Origin: Burkholderiales bacterium PBB3
GTDB lineage: Bacteria; Pseudomonadota; Gammaproteobacteria; Burkholderiales; Burkholderiaceae_C
Direction of reading: 5' to 3'
Length of the DNA stretch: 64,000 nucleotides
Assembly: GCA_002256115.1 (NCBI GenBank)
Contig: NKIK01000018.1
Span: 18,186 to 82,185 of the forward strand
Positions 35,449 through 44,525 of the stretch are shown here, in pieces. Numbering within the stretch: position 1 is the stretch's first letter; each line of letters begins with the position of its first letter. Below the pieces are notes generated by a model. That model was not told the DNA's origin. It saw only the letters and a program-made list of their open reading frames with translations, and made no database searches. Both the position numbers and the translations under genes were made by a program.

Positions 35449-35922
35449 ATGACCAAAACTTTCAGCGCAAAATCCGCTGACGTGGTGCACGAGTGGTTTG
35501 TGATTGACGCGACCGACAAGGTCCTCGGACGAGTAGCCAGCGAAGTTGCTCTCCGTTTGCGCGGCAAACACAAGGCCATTTATACGCCTCACGTCGATAC
35601 CGGTGATTTCATCATCGTCACCAACGCATCGCAATTGCGTGTCTCTGGCGCCAAGCCCATTGACAAGGTGTACTATAGCCACTCCGGCTATCCTGGTGGC
35701 ATTTCCGCCATCAACTTCCGCGACATGCAAGCCAAATTCCCTGGCCGTGCTTTGGAAAAAGCCGTCAAGGGCATGTTGCCAAAGGGCCCTTTGGGCTACG
35801 CCATGATCAAGAAGCTCAAGGTGTATGGCGGTGCTGAGCACCCTCACACAGCGCAGCAGCCTAAGGTTCTGGACATCCCTGGCATTTCGACCAATGCACA
35901 GAAACGTGAGGCCGCCAAATGA
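35449..35922 (+). CDS. rplM: 50S ribosomal protein L13
   Basis: Large-subunit ribosomal protein that binds 23S rRNA early in assembly. The sequence is canonical from [19 protein letters not shown] through [16 protein letters not shown]. The normal protein ends there at about 142 residues, but here the frame continues for about 15 more (ending NAQKREAAK) and overlaps the rpsI start by four bases. The good ribosome-binding context (AGAGAAAACTC) supports ATG 35449. It is co-transcribed with rpsI from the promoter at 35274. Confidence 0.97.
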   Translation: MTKTFSAKSADVVHEWFVIDATDKVLGRVASEVALRLRGKHKAIYTPHVDTGDFIIVTNASQLRVSGAKPIDKVYYSHSGYPGGISAINFRDMQAKFPGRALEKAVKGMLPKGPLGYAMIKKLKVYGGAEHPHTAQQPKVLDIPGISTNAQKREAAK

Positions 35923-36311
35923 TCGGTGAATGGAACAATGGCACCGGCCGTCGCAAATCCAGCGTCGCCCGCGTGTTTCTGAAAAAAGGCTCTGGCCAAA
36001 TCGTTGTAAACGGTAAAGCCATCGAGAAGTTCTTTGGACGTGCAACTTCCATCATGATCGCCAAGCAACCTCTGTTGCTGACGAACCATGCCGAAACCTT
36101 TGACATCATGGTCAATGTGGCGGGTGGTGGTGAGTCGGGTCAAGCCGGTGCTTTGCGCCACGGTATCACCCGCGCACTGATCGACTACGACGCGTCCCTC
36201 AAGCCGATGCTGAGCCAGGCTGGCTTCGTGACGCGCGATGCCCGCGAAGTGGAACGTAAGAAGGTCGGCTTCCACGGTGCCCGTCGCCGTAAGCAGTTCT
36301 CCAAGCGTTAA
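35919..36311 (+). CDS. rpsI: 30S ribosomal protein S9
   Basis: Small-subunit protein whose C-terminal tail reaches the P-site tRNA. It is 130 residues, canonical from [14 protein letters not shown] to the basic tail [10 protein letters not shown], including the terminal Lys-Arg that contacts tRNA. It starts on ATGA overlapping rplM. A terminator follows at 36340. Confidence 0.98.
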   Translation: MIGEWNNGTGRRKSSVARVFLKKGSGQIVVNGKAIEKFFGRATSIMIAKQPLLLTNHAETFDIMVNVAGGGESGQAGALRHGITRALIDYDASLKPMLSQAGFVTRDAREVERKKVGFHGARRRKQFSKR

Positions 36312-36339
36312 TCGCTCTGCAACGTTACGTTGCAAATCC

Positions 36340-36380
36340 AACAGCCGCCCGAATGCAGATTCCGGCGGCTGTTTTGTTTT
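36340..36380 (+). terminator. Rho-independent terminator after rpsI
   Basis: Stem AACAGCCGCC (36340-36349) pairs with GGCGGCTGTT (36364-36373) and is followed by a T-rich run TTTGTTTT. A smaller hairpin, TGCAACG/CGTTGCA, lies just upstream at 36318-36334. Confidence 0.88.
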
Positions 36381-36504
36381 AGCGCCGGGCCGTCACAAGC
36401 TGTGGACTTGGGGTTTTGCCAAACGCGCCCCTTGGGGGCAGGGAACCACAAGCAGTGGGTGACCGTGGGGCTCTAAGGCCGATGGCTGCTAGACTGCGCC
36501 CTCC

Positions 36505-37233
36505 ATGAGATTTCGTCTGCTTCGCCGTCGCCTCACCATCAGCGCTCCCCGTATGTCGGTGCGCAGCGCGCTACCGTGGCCGTTCCGCTGGGCAGTGTTT
36601 GCCATCGTGTTGGGTTTTTGTGCAGCCATTGGCCTGTGGGCCTTTGAGTTTGGGAAAGACATTGCAGGCCTAGAGAAAGGCTCCAAAGAAGAATTGACGC
36701 GTTTGCGCAACGAGGTAGTCTCTTTGCACCAAGAGTTGGACAAAGCCAAAGAATTGCGCGACCAAGCCCAGTCCGTGGCCAATACGGCGGGAACATTGGT
36801 CACCGCAGAAAAAGCGGCGCAACAACAACTGGTAGCGCAAGCGCAGCAGCTAGAGGCGGACAATCGGCGCTTGCGCGATGACTTGGGGTTTTTTGAGAAG
36901 TTGATCCCGGCCTCGGGCGGCGACGGCGTTTCCATTCGGGGGGTTCAGGCCGAATTGGTGGGTGCATCCACCGTAAAATGGCAGGTTCTGGTGATACAAG
37001 CCAGTAAGAATGCACCCGAGTTTGTGGGGCGTCTGGAGCTCAGTTTCTCGGGGACGCTGAATGGGCGGCCCTGGGTTGGGGCTTTGCCAGAAGGCTCTCG
37101 GGCGGTGGCCGTGCGCCAGTATGGCCGGTTCGATGGCGAGTTCGAGTTACCCCCGCAAGTGGTGTTGAAGCTCGTATCGGCCAAGGTGTCGGATGCCGCG
37201 GGTGTGAAATCTACCCAATCCATCAAGTTGTAG
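36505..37233 (+). CDS. DUF6776 family membrane-anchored protein
   Basis: 242 residues: one N-terminal membrane helix (about 28-50), then a long coiled coil (KEELTRLRNEVVSLHQELDK to ~130) and a beta-rich C-terminal domain (WQVLVIQASK, VGRLELSFSGTLNGRPW). This layout and the position just before a bactofilin gene match DUF6776 in Burkholderiales. Function unknown; a link to cell envelope shape is suggested by the neighbour. Twenty bases separate it from the bactofilin gene. Confidence 0.75.
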   Translation: MRFRLLRRRLTISAPRMSVRSALPWPFRWAVFAIVLGFCAAIGLWAFEFGKDIAGLEKGSKEELTRLRNEVVSLHQELDKAKELRDQAQSVANTAGTLVTAEKAAQQQLVAQAQQLEADNRRLRDDLGFFEKLIPASGGDGVSIRGVQAELVGASTVKWQVLVIQASKNAPEFVGRLELSFSGTLNGRPWVGALPEGSRAVAVRQYGRFDGEFELPPQVVLKLVSAKVSDAAGVKSTQSIKL

Positions 37234-37252
37234 CGACCCAATGAGGTAAACC

Positions 37253-37648
37253 ATGTTCAATAAGAAGAAGCAACCCCCGATCAAGAGCCTGATTGCAGAA
37301 GGCACCCACATCGAAGGGCATATTCGTTTTTCGGATGGCCTGCGTGTGGATGGCGACGTTACCGGCAATGTGCATGCGGATGCCACCAAAGGCAGTATTT
37401 TGGTGGTGTCGGAGTCGGCCCACATCGTGGGTGAGCTTGAAGCAGACCACATCATCATCAACGGTCATGTCAAGGGTCCGGTGCATGCGCGCGAAATGCT
37501 GGAATTGCAGCCCAAGGCCCGTATTGAGGGTGACGTGCACTACGCGGCGCTGGAAATGCACCAGGGCGCGCTGATTACCGGACTGCTCAGCCCAATCTTG
37601 GCGGGCGAAGAAAAGCCCACACTGAAGCTGGCGGCAAATAACCAGTAA
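37253..37648 (+). CDS. bactofilin family cytoskeletal protein
   Basis: 131 residues. A short basic tail (FNKKKQPPIKSLI) is followed by the right-handed beta-helix of bactofilins with its regular IEGHIRFSDGLRVDGDVTGNV repeats and VKGPVHAREMLELQPKARIEGDV. Bactofilins self-assemble without nucleotide into filaments on the inner membrane and recruit cell-wall enzymes. The M23 peptidase 1.6 kb away is a possible partner, as such pairs are common. The start has a weak purine-rich site. Confidence 0.9.
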   Translation: MFNKKKQPPIKSLIAEGTHIEGHIRFSDGLRVDGDVTGNVHADATKGSILVVSESAHIVGELEADHIIINGHVKGPVHAREMLELQPKARIEGDVHYAALEMHQGALITGLLSPILAGEEKPTLKLAANNQ

Positions 37649-37706
37649 AAGAATTCCCGAGCAAATTGCTGTAGTATTTGTTGTATTGAACCGTTAGGAG
37701 AGACCT

Positions 37707-38072
37707 ATGAGCGCCCTTGCTGAAACTATTGTGACTGAGATGCCGTCGCCGATCCTGTTTACCGACAGCGCGGCGGCCAAAGTAGCTGATCTGATTGCCG
37801 AAGAAGGCAACCCCGACCTGAAGTTGCGCGTTTTCGTGCAAGGTGGCGGTTGCTCTGGCTTTCAGTATGGTTTCACTTTTGATGAAATCACCAATGAAGA
37901 TGACACCACCATGACTAAAAATGGTGTGTCTTTGTTGATTGATGCGATGAGCTACCAGTATCTGTTGGGCGCAGAGATTGACTACAAAGAAGACCTGCAA
38001 GGTGCTCAGTTCGTCATCAAGAACCCGAACGCCACCAGCACCTGCGGTTGTGGCTCGTCGTTCTCGACCTGA
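37707..38072 (+). CDS. erpA: iron-sulfur cluster insertion protein ErpA
   Basis: A-type carrier that hands Fe-S clusters to client enzymes. 121 residues with the three conserved cysteines, one in [11 protein letters not shown] and two in the C-terminal CGCGSSF. A ribosome-binding site (TTAGGAGAG) precedes ATG 37707 at the right spacing. It is convergent with anmK, with only 21 bases between the two stops. Confidence 0.95.
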   Translation: MSALAETIVTEMPSPILFTDSAAAKVADLIAEEGNPDLKLRVFVQGGGCSGFQYGFTFDEITNEDDTTMTKNGVSLLIDAMSYQYLLGAEIDYKEDLQGAQFVIKNPNATSTCGCGSSFST

Positions 38073-38093
38073 TGCACTAGCCGGTCTGCGCCC

Positions 38094-39206
38094 TTAAGCG
38101 GGGTAGATTGCACCCAAAATACGGGCGCCTCGGGCGCCCGTAACGCTTTTCAGGCTACCTGTTTTGCGCTCAATGGCTTGCTGCGCCAGCCAGGCAAAAG
38201 CGGTGGCCTCCACCTGCAGTGGTGGCAGGCCGTGTTGCACAGACGACTCCACTACGCAGCTGGGTAAGCCAAGCTGCAGTCGGCGCATTAGTTCCAGATT
38301 CAAGGCCCCGCCGCCGCACACAATCAGGGTCTGACAAGTGGGGGATGACTTGCGCACACTGTCTGCACAAGCCCAGGCCGTCAATGCAGTCAGCGTGGCC
38401 TGCACATCAACAGGCAGCACCTGAGGGTGTGCCATCAGCTTGTGCGCCAGCCATGTGGAGTTGAAAAAATCTCGCCCGGTACTTTTGGGCGGCAGTTTGC
38501 TGAAGTAGGCGTCGGCCTGCAGGTCGGTCAGCAAGGCCGCATCGACTTGGCCAGTGGCAGCCCAGCGTCCTTCCGCGTCATAGGCTTGGCCGGTGTGCTG
38601 TTGGCACCAGGCATCCATCAAGGCGTTGCCGGGGCCGCAGTCAAATCCCAGGATGTTTTCGGGTTCAGCGCCCAAGACCGACACATTGGAGATGCCGCCG
38701 ATATTGAGCACTGCCGTAGTTTGCCTGGGTTTGGCAAAAAATGCCTGGTGAAAGGGCGGCACCAGTGGCGCACCCTGGCCTCCGGCAGCCACATCGCGGC
38801 TGCGAAAGTCGGCGACCACATCGATGCCGCACAACTCTGCCAGCAGTGCTGGCTGGTTGAGTTGTAAGGTATAGCCGGTGCCATCAAACTCCTGGGGGCG
38901 GTGCCGCACGGTTTGGCCGTGCGCTCCTATGGCGCGAATGTCAATGGGCCTGAGTTGGCATTGCGTTAACAGGGCCAGGACCTGGCCGGCGTAGACGCGG
39001 ACCAGCGCATTGGCGGCTAGCGCTGCGCGGTGCAGTTCATTGTCACTCGGCGTGTTGAGGGCCAGCAACTCTGCTTTCAGCGTATCCGGAAAGGGGGCGC
39101 TGCAATGGCCCAAGACCTGCAGTGGTGGGCCGCCCAAGTCGACCAGCACCGCATCCACACCGTCTAGCGAAGTGCCGGACATCAGGCCGATATACAGCGC
39201 AGCCAT
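38094..39206 (-). CDS. anmK: anhydro-N-acetylmuramic acid kinase AnmK
   Basis: Phosphorylates and opens 1,6-anhydro-MurNAc in peptidoglycan recycling. 370 residues with the ASKHA nucleotide-binding signs: LYIGLMSGTSLDGVDAVLVDL at the N-terminus, IGAHGQTVRHRP, DFRSRDVAAGGQGAPLVPPFH and VCGGGALN. It is transcribed after the M23 peptidase gene (21 bases apart), the usual arrangement in Comamonadaceae, so wall cleavage and recycling genes are linked. Confidence 0.95.
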   Translation of the reverse strand: MAALYIGLMSGTSLDGVDAVLVDLGGPPLQVLGHCSAPFPDTLKAELLALNTPSDNELHRAALAANALVRVYAGQVLALLTQCQLRPIDIRAIGAHGQTVRHRPQEFDGTGYTLQLNQPALLAELCGIDVVADFRSRDVAAGGQGAPLVPPFHQAFFAKPRQTTAVLNIGGISNVSVLGAEPENILGFDCGPGNALMDAWCQQHTGQAYDAEGRWAATGQVDAALLTDLQADAYFSKLPPKSTGRDFFNSTWLAHKLMAHPQVLPVDVQATLTALTAWACADSVRKSSPTCQTLIVCGGGALNLELMRRLQLGLPSCVVESSVQHGLPPLQVEATAFAWLAQQAIERKTGSLKSVTGARGARILGAIYPA

Positions 39207-39227
39207 GGTCAGGCCACAAAACTGCAG

Positions 39228-40631
39228 TTACTGCGCACTGCCCGCTTGCATTTGCAAAGCAGCCGTGAGTTGCTCGCGCACATTGGCTGCGGCCCGCAGG
39301 AACAGGGGCTTGCTGGCGGCTGCCACCGGCACAGATTCGCTTTGACGGGCCATGGTCAGCGGATCGCGCTGCTGGCCATTCACACGGAATTCAAAGTGCA
39401 GGTGCGGGCCCGTAGCCCAGCCGGTTTGACCCACTGCGCCCAGATTTTGGCCTTGGGCAATACTTTGGCCCTTGCGCACACTGATGCGGCTCAAGTGCGC
39501 GTAGACGGTCATGCTTTCACCGCGGTGCTTCACCATCACCACGTTGCCGAAGCCATTTTGTACACCGGCAAAATCCACAATGCCATCACCAATGCTGCGC
39601 ACCGGCGTGCCGGTGGGCGCGCCATAGTCGACACCCAAATGGGCGCGCCAGGTTTGCAAAATCGGGTGGAAGCGCATTTTGAAGCCGCTGGTTACCCGGG
39701 AGAATTCCATAGGGGAGGCTAAGAAGGCCTTGCGCAGGCTTTCACCCGCTAGGTTGTAGTAGCCGCCTTTGGTGAGGCTGTGGCTGGCACTGTTGGCGTT
39801 GGCCAAGGCCACATTCGGGCCGCCTGTTGGGTCCTGGAACCACATGGCTTGGTAGCTCTTGCCTGCGTTCACAAATTCAGTGCTCAGCACGCGGCCCGCG
39901 CGCAACGGTTCGCCGTCGCCTTCCAGGGTTTCGTAGACCACGGAGAAACGGTCGCCTTTGCGCAAAGCGCGGTGAAAGTCGATATCGCCGTTGAAAATTT
40001 CAGCCACTTGGGTGGCGATGGAATCGGGGATGCGGGCTTCATCCGTGGCCGCGAACAACGAGCTCTGTATGGTGCCACTGGCCAAGCGCGTGGAGGCTGT
40101 CATCGGCAGAGTTTCAATGCGCGACACAAAGCCGGACGCCACCTTCTCTACCGTCAGGCGCTTGAACATGCCGTCGTCTTCGGGGCTCCAGCGGGCGGTC
40201 AACTTGAACAATGTATTGGCTTGGGTGGCCTCTACGGTGACCGAGCGCCCTGCGCGGCCCAAAAGGTTGCGCTGCACATCGTTGCTGCTACGCAAGAACG
40301 CTGCGGCTGCGGCATCGCTCACGCCCACGCGTTTGAGCAAGGCCTCGGCGGTGTCTGTGGAGCGAGAAATGTCGGAGCGGTACAGCCGCTGAACGTGGGC
40401 ATCGAGTTCGTCCAACTGGTCGGCCAGCGGCAAAGTCTGCACGTCTTGCACCAGCGTACGCACGGGCAAAGATGAGGCATCCGGAGCCAGATTGGCCACC
40501 GCAAAGGTAGCCCCAGCACCGCCGAGCAAAAGCGCGGTCAAGGCCAGCGTGAGCTGTTTGGGATACTGCTGAACGATTCCGGTTCCGAAGGACAAAAGTG
40601 TCTCGGCAACTTGGGTAAGTCGTAGTTTCAA
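39228..40631 (-). CDS. M23-family peptidoglycan metallopeptidase
   Basis: 467 residues. An N-terminal membrane anchor (about 27-50) is followed by a middle region and the C-terminal LytM domain. Zinc ligands are visible in MRFHPILQTWRAHLGVDYGAP (HxxxD) and GPHLHFEFRVNG (HxH), so the enzyme is probably active rather than an EnvC-type activator. It cuts peptide cross-links in the wall. It is divergent from tyrS with about 150 bases between the starts, and anmK follows in the same direction. Confidence 0.92.
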   Translation of the reverse strand: MKLRLTQVAETLLSFGTGIVQQYPKQLTLALTALLLGGAGATFAVANLAPDASSLPVRTLVQDVQTLPLADQLDELDAHVQRLYRSDISRSTDTAEALLKRVGVSDAAAAAFLRSSNDVQRNLLGRAGRSVTVEATQANTLFKLTARWSPEDDGMFKRLTVEKVASGFVSRIETLPMTASTRLASGTIQSSLFAATDEARIPDSIATQVAEIFNGDIDFHRALRKGDRFSVVYETLEGDGEPLRAGRVLSTEFVNAGKSYQAMWFQDPTGGPNVALANANSASHSLTKGGYYNLAGESLRKAFLASPMEFSRVTSGFKMRFHPILQTWRAHLGVDYGAPTGTPVRSIGDGIVDFAGVQNGFGNVVMVKHRGESMTVYAHLSRISVRKGQSIAQGQNLGAVGQTGWATGPHLHFEFRVNGQQRDPLTMARQSESVPVAAASKPLFLRAAANVREQLTAALQMQAGSAQ

Positions 40632-40785
40632 AATAGGAGCTCCACGGGCTGGGGGCGACGCTGGGTGGCGTTGGCCCCGAACTGCAGCCTTGTGGCGACT
40701 AAAATCACGCCGCCATCCTCAGCCTGCTGCAGGAAAGAAAAACAGTATAACCGTGTGTTAGCGCACGGTGATCAGAAAAATCCTT

Positions 40786-42030
40786 ATGAATCAAGCCTCA
40801 AGCCCCCCTAATTTAATGAGCGATCGTGTCCGCGAGGCCTTGGCTGTGACCCTGCGCGGCGTGGAAGAACTGCTGCCGCAAGACGAATGGGTGAAAAAAC
40901 TCGCCAAATCAGAAGCCACCGGCGTGCCGCTACGGATCAAGCTGGGGCTGGACCCCACCGCACCAGACATCCACATCGGCCACACCGTGGTGCTGAACAA
41001 GATGCGCCAGTTGCAGGATCTGGGCCACACGGTGATCTTTTTGATTGGCGATTTCACCAGCATGATTGGCGACCCCAGCGGTCGCAACAGCACACGCCCA
41101 CCGCTGACGGCTGAGCAGATCAAGATCAACGCTGAGACTTACTACCGCCAGGCCAGTCTGGTGCTGGACCCGGCCAAGACCGAGATTCGCTACAACAGCG
41201 AATGGAGCGACCCGCTGGGCGCGCGCGGCATGATCCAACTGGCCAGCCGCTACACCGTGGCGCGCATGATGGAGCGCAACGATTTTCACGATCGCTTCAA
41301 GGCAGGTACCCCGATTGCCGTGCACGAATTTTTGTACCCTCTGATGCAGGGCTATGACAGCGTGGCGCTGAAAAGCGACCTGGAGCTGGGCGGCACCGAC
41401 CAGAAGTTCAACCTGCTGATGGGCCGCACGCTGCAGGCCGAGTATGGCCAGGAGCCGCAGTGCATCCTGACCATGCCGTTGCTCGAAGGCCTGGACGGCG
41501 TCGAGAAGATGTCCAAGAGCAAGAACAACTACATCGGCATCGGCGAAGACGCCAACACCATGTTCGCCAAGGTGCTGAGCATTTCCGATGTGTTGATGTG
41601 GAAGTGGTACACGCTGCTGAGCTTTAAGAGCGAGGCTGAGATTGCGGCGCTCAAGGCCGAAGTGGAAGGCGGGCGCAACCCCAAAGATGCCAAGGTGGCG
41701 CTGGCCAAGGAAATCACCGCGCGCTTTCACAGCGCGGCCGCGGCCGATGCGGCCGAACAGGATTTCATCAACCGCAGCAAGGGCGGTATTCCGGATCAGA
41801 TCGATGAACTCAGCCTGCCATTGGGCGAAGGCGGCGCGGAGATTGGTATTGGGGCGCTGCTGAAGTCAGCAGGGCTGGCGGCAAGCTCCGGTGAAGGTAA
41901 CCGCCTGATCGACGGTGGCGGTGTGCGCATCGACAGCACTGTGGTCAGCGACAAGGGCCTCAAGTTGGGCGCTGGCACCTATGTGCTGCAGGTGGGCAAG
42001 CGCAAGTTTGCCCGCGTGACATTGGCGTGA
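40786..42030 (+). CDS. tyrS: tyrosine--tRNA ligase
   Basis: Charges tRNA-Tyr. 414 residues, class I synthetase: [19 protein letters not shown] carries HIGH, and [13 protein letters not shown] carries [21 protein letters not shown] and an S4-type RNA-binding domain at the C-terminus (about 350-414) complete it. I start at ATG 40786; a GTG at 40768 and an ATG at 40816 are alternatives, and no strong ribosome-binding site decides. dtd follows after 20 bases. Confidence 0.96.
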   Translation: MNQASSPPNLMSDRVREALAVTLRGVEELLPQDEWVKKLAKSEATGVPLRIKLGLDPTAPDIHIGHTVVLNKMRQLQDLGHTVIFLIGDFTSMIGDPSGRNSTRPPLTAEQIKINAETYYRQASLVLDPAKTEIRYNSEWSDPLGARGMIQLASRYTVARMMERNDFHDRFKAGTPIAVHEFLYPLMQGYDSVALKSDLELGGTDQKFNLLMGRTLQAEYGQEPQCILTMPLLEGLDGVEKMSKSKNNYIGIGEDANTMFAKVLSISDVLMWKWYTLLSFKSEAEIAALKAEVEGGRNPKDAKVALAKEITARFHSAAAADAAEQDFINRSKGGIPDQIDELSLPLGEGGAEIGIGALLKSAGLAASSGEGNRLIDGGGVRIDSTVVSDKGLKLGAGTYVLQVGKRKFARVTLA

Positions 42031-42050
42031 AGCGGGCCTGATAGAGCGAC

Positions 42051-42527
42051 ATGCTAGCCCTATTGCAACGCGTGAGCCGGGCCAAGGTCACGGTGGATAA
42101 AGAAGTCATTGGCGAGATTGGCCGTGGCTTTTTGGTGCTGGTGTGCGCCGAGCACGGTGACACCCGCGCAGAAGCGGACAAGCTGCTGGCCAAGATTTTG
42201 AAGCTGCGTGTGTTCAGTGATGCCCACGGCAAGATGAACCTGAGCATTCAAAACTTGGACGGTGCAGGCACCGTGGGCGGGTTGCTGTTGGTCAGCCAGT
42301 TCACGCTGGCGGCTGAAACAACCGGCGGCAACCGCCCCAGCTTTACCAATGCGGCTGCGCCTGCGTTGGCCCGCGAATTGTTCGACTACTTTGTGGCCCA
42401 GGCCCGCGCCGTGCACCCCATCGTGCAAACCGGACGCTTTGCCGCCGATATGGCGGTGGAGCTGGTCAATGATGGGCCAGTGACGATTCCTATGCGGGTT
42501 GTGCCCGTTGCCACGTTCGGCGCTTGA
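42051..42527 (+). CDS. dtd: D-aminoacyl-tRNA deacylase Dtd
   Basis: Removes D-amino acids (notably D-Tyr) wrongly attached to tRNA, acting as a partner for the TyrRS encoded just upstream. 158 residues; the catalytic motif SQFTLAAET and the GGNRPSF segment with the cross-subunit Gly-Pro type turn are present. Co-transcription with tyrS is likely. R copy 8 begins immediately after its TGA. Confidence 0.95.
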   Translation: MLALLQRVSRAKVTVDKEVIGEIGRGFLVLVCAEHGDTRAEADKLLAKILKLRVFSDAHGKMNLSIQNLDGAGTVGGLLLVSQFTLAAETTGGNRPSFTNAAAPALARELFDYFVAQARAVHPIVQTGRFAADMAVELVNDGPVTIPMRVVPVATFGA

Positions 42528-42585
42528 TTGCTATTGATTTAGTAGCTGCTCCCGCACTATCCACGGGCTGAATGGCCTATTTGAC
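42528..42585 (-). repeat. R-family repeat, copy 8
   Basis: Reverse orientation: TTGCTATTGATTTAGTAGC, then CTGCTCCCGCACTATCCACG and GGCTGAATGGCC. It starts on the base after the dtd stop. Confidence 0.88.
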
Positions 42586-42605
42586 AATATTTTTGGTATG
42601 CGCAC

Positions 42606-42700
42606 GCAACGGGGTGAGCCATGCGTTTTGCTTCGTGTCCTCCGCCCGCTATGCGGGCTCCCCCTTTTACCTACGCAAAACACATGGCTCACCCCGTTGC
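42606..42700 (+). repeat. H-family hairpin repeat, copy B
   Basis: Outer arms GCAACGGGGTGAGCCATG (42606-42623) and its perfect complement at 42683-42700, continued by GTTTTGC/GCAAAAC after one mismatch. The loop has the core CTTCGTGTCCTCCGCCC and CCCCCTTTTACC. It is opposite in orientation to the neighbouring copy C, with 55 bases between. Confidence 0.88.
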
Positions 42701-42755
42701 TGGTCGGTAAACACAAACCGGGGAATGCAAATCTGTGGATTGCCAACACCCCGCA

Positions 42756-42846
42756 AGAGCAGCCGGGCTGGGCGCTTTGCGTAGGTAAAAGGAGGGAGCC
42801 CGCAGGGCGGAGGGACACGAAGCAAAGTGTCCAGCCCGGCTGCTCT
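42756..42846 (-). repeat. H-family hairpin repeat, copy C
   Basis: Outer arms AGAGCAGCCGGGCTGG (42756-42771) and CCAGCCCGGCTGCTCT (42831-42846) are perfect complements unlike those of any other copy. The inner stem is GCGCTTTGC against GCAAAGTGT (G-T pairs) and the core reads GGTAAAAGGAGGGAGCCCGC. From here to 42920 no gene is seen. Confidence 0.88.
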
Positions 42847-42920
42847 GGAGCGTCAAATAAAACCGTGGCTTTTACACGTGAGACCCAAACGACTGTCTGG
42901 GAGCTTGCAGCCAACAAACC

Positions 42921-43367
42921 TCAATACGGATTCTTAAACCCTAGCCGCGCCAAAATATCCGTCTCGCGCAGTTCCATCACCTCACCGTCTTCGTCCAGCT
43001 CATGGTCCCAGCCCTGGGCGTGCAAGACGCCGTGCACGATCATGTGGGCGTAGTGTTCTTCGAGCGTCTTCTTCTGCTCTTTGGCTTCTTTGGCAATCAC
43101 CGGCGCGCACAGCACCAGGTCAGCGGTCACCACCGGCTCCTGCGTGTAATCAAAGGTCAGTACGTTGGTAGCGTAGTCCTTTTGGCGGTACTCGCGGTTC
43201 AGCGTCTGGCCCTCTTCGGCGTCGACGATGCGCACGGTGATTTCGCCGTCCACCTCCAATGTATTGCGAATCCAGCGGATCACCTTATGGCGTTTCAGCG
43301 CCGCGCGGTGTTTGTCGGCGTCTTTGATTTTTCCGAATTGCAGGGAAAGTGAGAGTTCAGGCAGCAT
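42921..43367 (-). CDS. ybeY: endoribonuclease / rRNA maturation factor YbeY
   Basis: Zinc-dependent single-strand RNase needed for 16S rRNA 3'-end processing and ribosome quality control. 148 residues; the metal site HGVLHAQGWDHELDEDGEVM gives the three His ligands (HxxxHxxxxxH). NREYRQKDYATNVLTFDY is the other conserved block. It lies 21 bases downstream of phoH in the same direction, the standard ybeZ-ybeY pair. Confidence 0.96.
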   Translation of the reverse strand: MLPELSLSLQFGKIKDADKHRAALKRHKVIRWIRNTLEVDGEITVRIVDAEEGQTLNREYRQKDYATNVLTFDYTQEPVVTADLVLCAPVIAKEAKEQKKTLEEHYAHMIVHGVLHAQGWDHELDEDGEVMELRETDILARLGFKNPY

Positions 43368-43388
43368 GGCAGTGGATAGAGAAAGGAC

Positions 43389-44414
43389 TCAGTTGCGTTT
43401 GGGAACGCGGGTTTTAGGCAGACCCACGCGGGGCAGTTCGGGTTCGGGCTCAGGGATAGCCAGTGCGGGCGATATTTGCGGCAGGTCGCTCAGGCGCGCA
43501 GCATCGTAGGCATCCACAATGCGGGCCACCAGCGGGTGGCGCACGATATCGGCACTGGTCAGGCGCGTGATCGCAATGCCGGGCGTGCGGCGCAGCACGC
43601 GCTCGGCATCCACCAAGCCGCTGAGCTGGGTCTTGGGCAGGTCGATCTGGCTCACATCGCCGGTGATGACGGTCTTGGTACCAAAGCCCACGCGGGTTAG
43701 AAACATCTTCATCTGCTCGGGCGTGGTGTTTTGTGCCTCGTCCAGAATCACAAAGGCGTTGTTCAGCGTGCGCCCGCGCATGAAGGCCAGTGGTGCAATT
43801 TCCAGCTGCTGGCGCTCAAATGCCTTGTGCACCTGCTCATAGCCCATCAGGTCGTAGAGCGCGTCGTACAGTGGGCGCAAATACGGGTCGACCTTTTGAT
43901 TCAAATCGCCCGGCAAAAAGCCCAGGCGCTCACCGGCTTCAACCGCGGGGCGGGTCAAGACGATGCGCTGCACGGCACTGCGCTGCAGCGCATCCACCGC
44001 GGCAGCCACGGCCAAATAGGTTTTGCCGGTGCCTGCTGGGCCAATGCCAAAGGTGATGTCGAACTCGGCGATGTTGTCCAGGTAGACCGCCTGGTTCTGG
44101 CTGCGCGGCTTCAGATCGGCGCGGCGGGTGGCCAGACCGGGGCCGCTGGTCGTATCCATGCTGCCGTCGCCGCTCAGCATCAGTTGCACGGTGGACGGTT
44201 GAATCGGGCGCGCCGCCATCTCGTACAGGGCCTGCAGCATGTCCATGGCGCGCAGGGCTTTGGCCTTGGGGCCTTCGACCTTGAACTGCTCATGGCGGTG
44301 GGCGATGCGCACATCCAGCGCGATCTCGATCGTGCGCAGATGCTCGTCCGTGGGGCCGCACAGGTGGGACAGGCGGGTGTTGTTCAGCGGCGAGAAGGTG
44401 TGTCTGAGAATCAA
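43389..44414 (-). CDS. ybeZ: PhoH-family ATPase (YbeZ)
   Basis: P-loop ATPase that partners YbeY in RNA metabolism. 341 residues; Walker A GPAGTGKTYLA, Walker B VILDEAQNTTPEQM, and TGDVSQIDLP. The start needs care: the open frame runs on for 800 bases antisense to ruvA. Family proteins begin just before the ILRHTFSPLNNTRL segment, and here that is a TTG codon at 44414 with GGAA about nine bases upstream. It is divergent from ruvA with a gap of about 110 bases. Confidence 0.93.
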   Translation of the reverse strand: MILRHTFSPLNNTRLSHLCGPTDEHLRTIEIALDVRIAHRHEQFKVEGPKAKALRAMDMLQALYEMAARPIQPSTVQLMLSGDGSMDTTSGPGLATRRADLKPRSQNQAVYLDNIAEFDITFGIGPAGTGKTYLAVAAAVDALQRSAVQRIVLTRPAVEAGERLGFLPGDLNQKVDPYLRPLYDALYDLMGYEQVHKAFERQQLEIAPLAFMRGRTLNNAFVILDEAQNTTPEQMKMFLTRVGFGTKTVITGDVSQIDLPKTQLSGLVDAERVLRRTPGIAITRLTSADIVRHPLVARIVDAYDAARLSDLPQISPALAIPEPEPELPRVGLPKTRVPKRN

Positions 44415-44525
44415 GCTGATAATTCCGGGCGGGTTGGGCGCAAGAAAAATGCGCCCAGACCCCAATCCTAGCCCCAATAGGGGGCAATAGCTCCGTTTCA
44501 CCCCAGCACACCAGGCACCCACCCC

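Noticed and set aside
38121..38141. GC-rich hairpin ACGGGCGCC/GGCGCCCGT as a terminator for erpA or anmK
   Set aside because: It lies inside the last codons of anmK and has no proper T-run after it on either strand.
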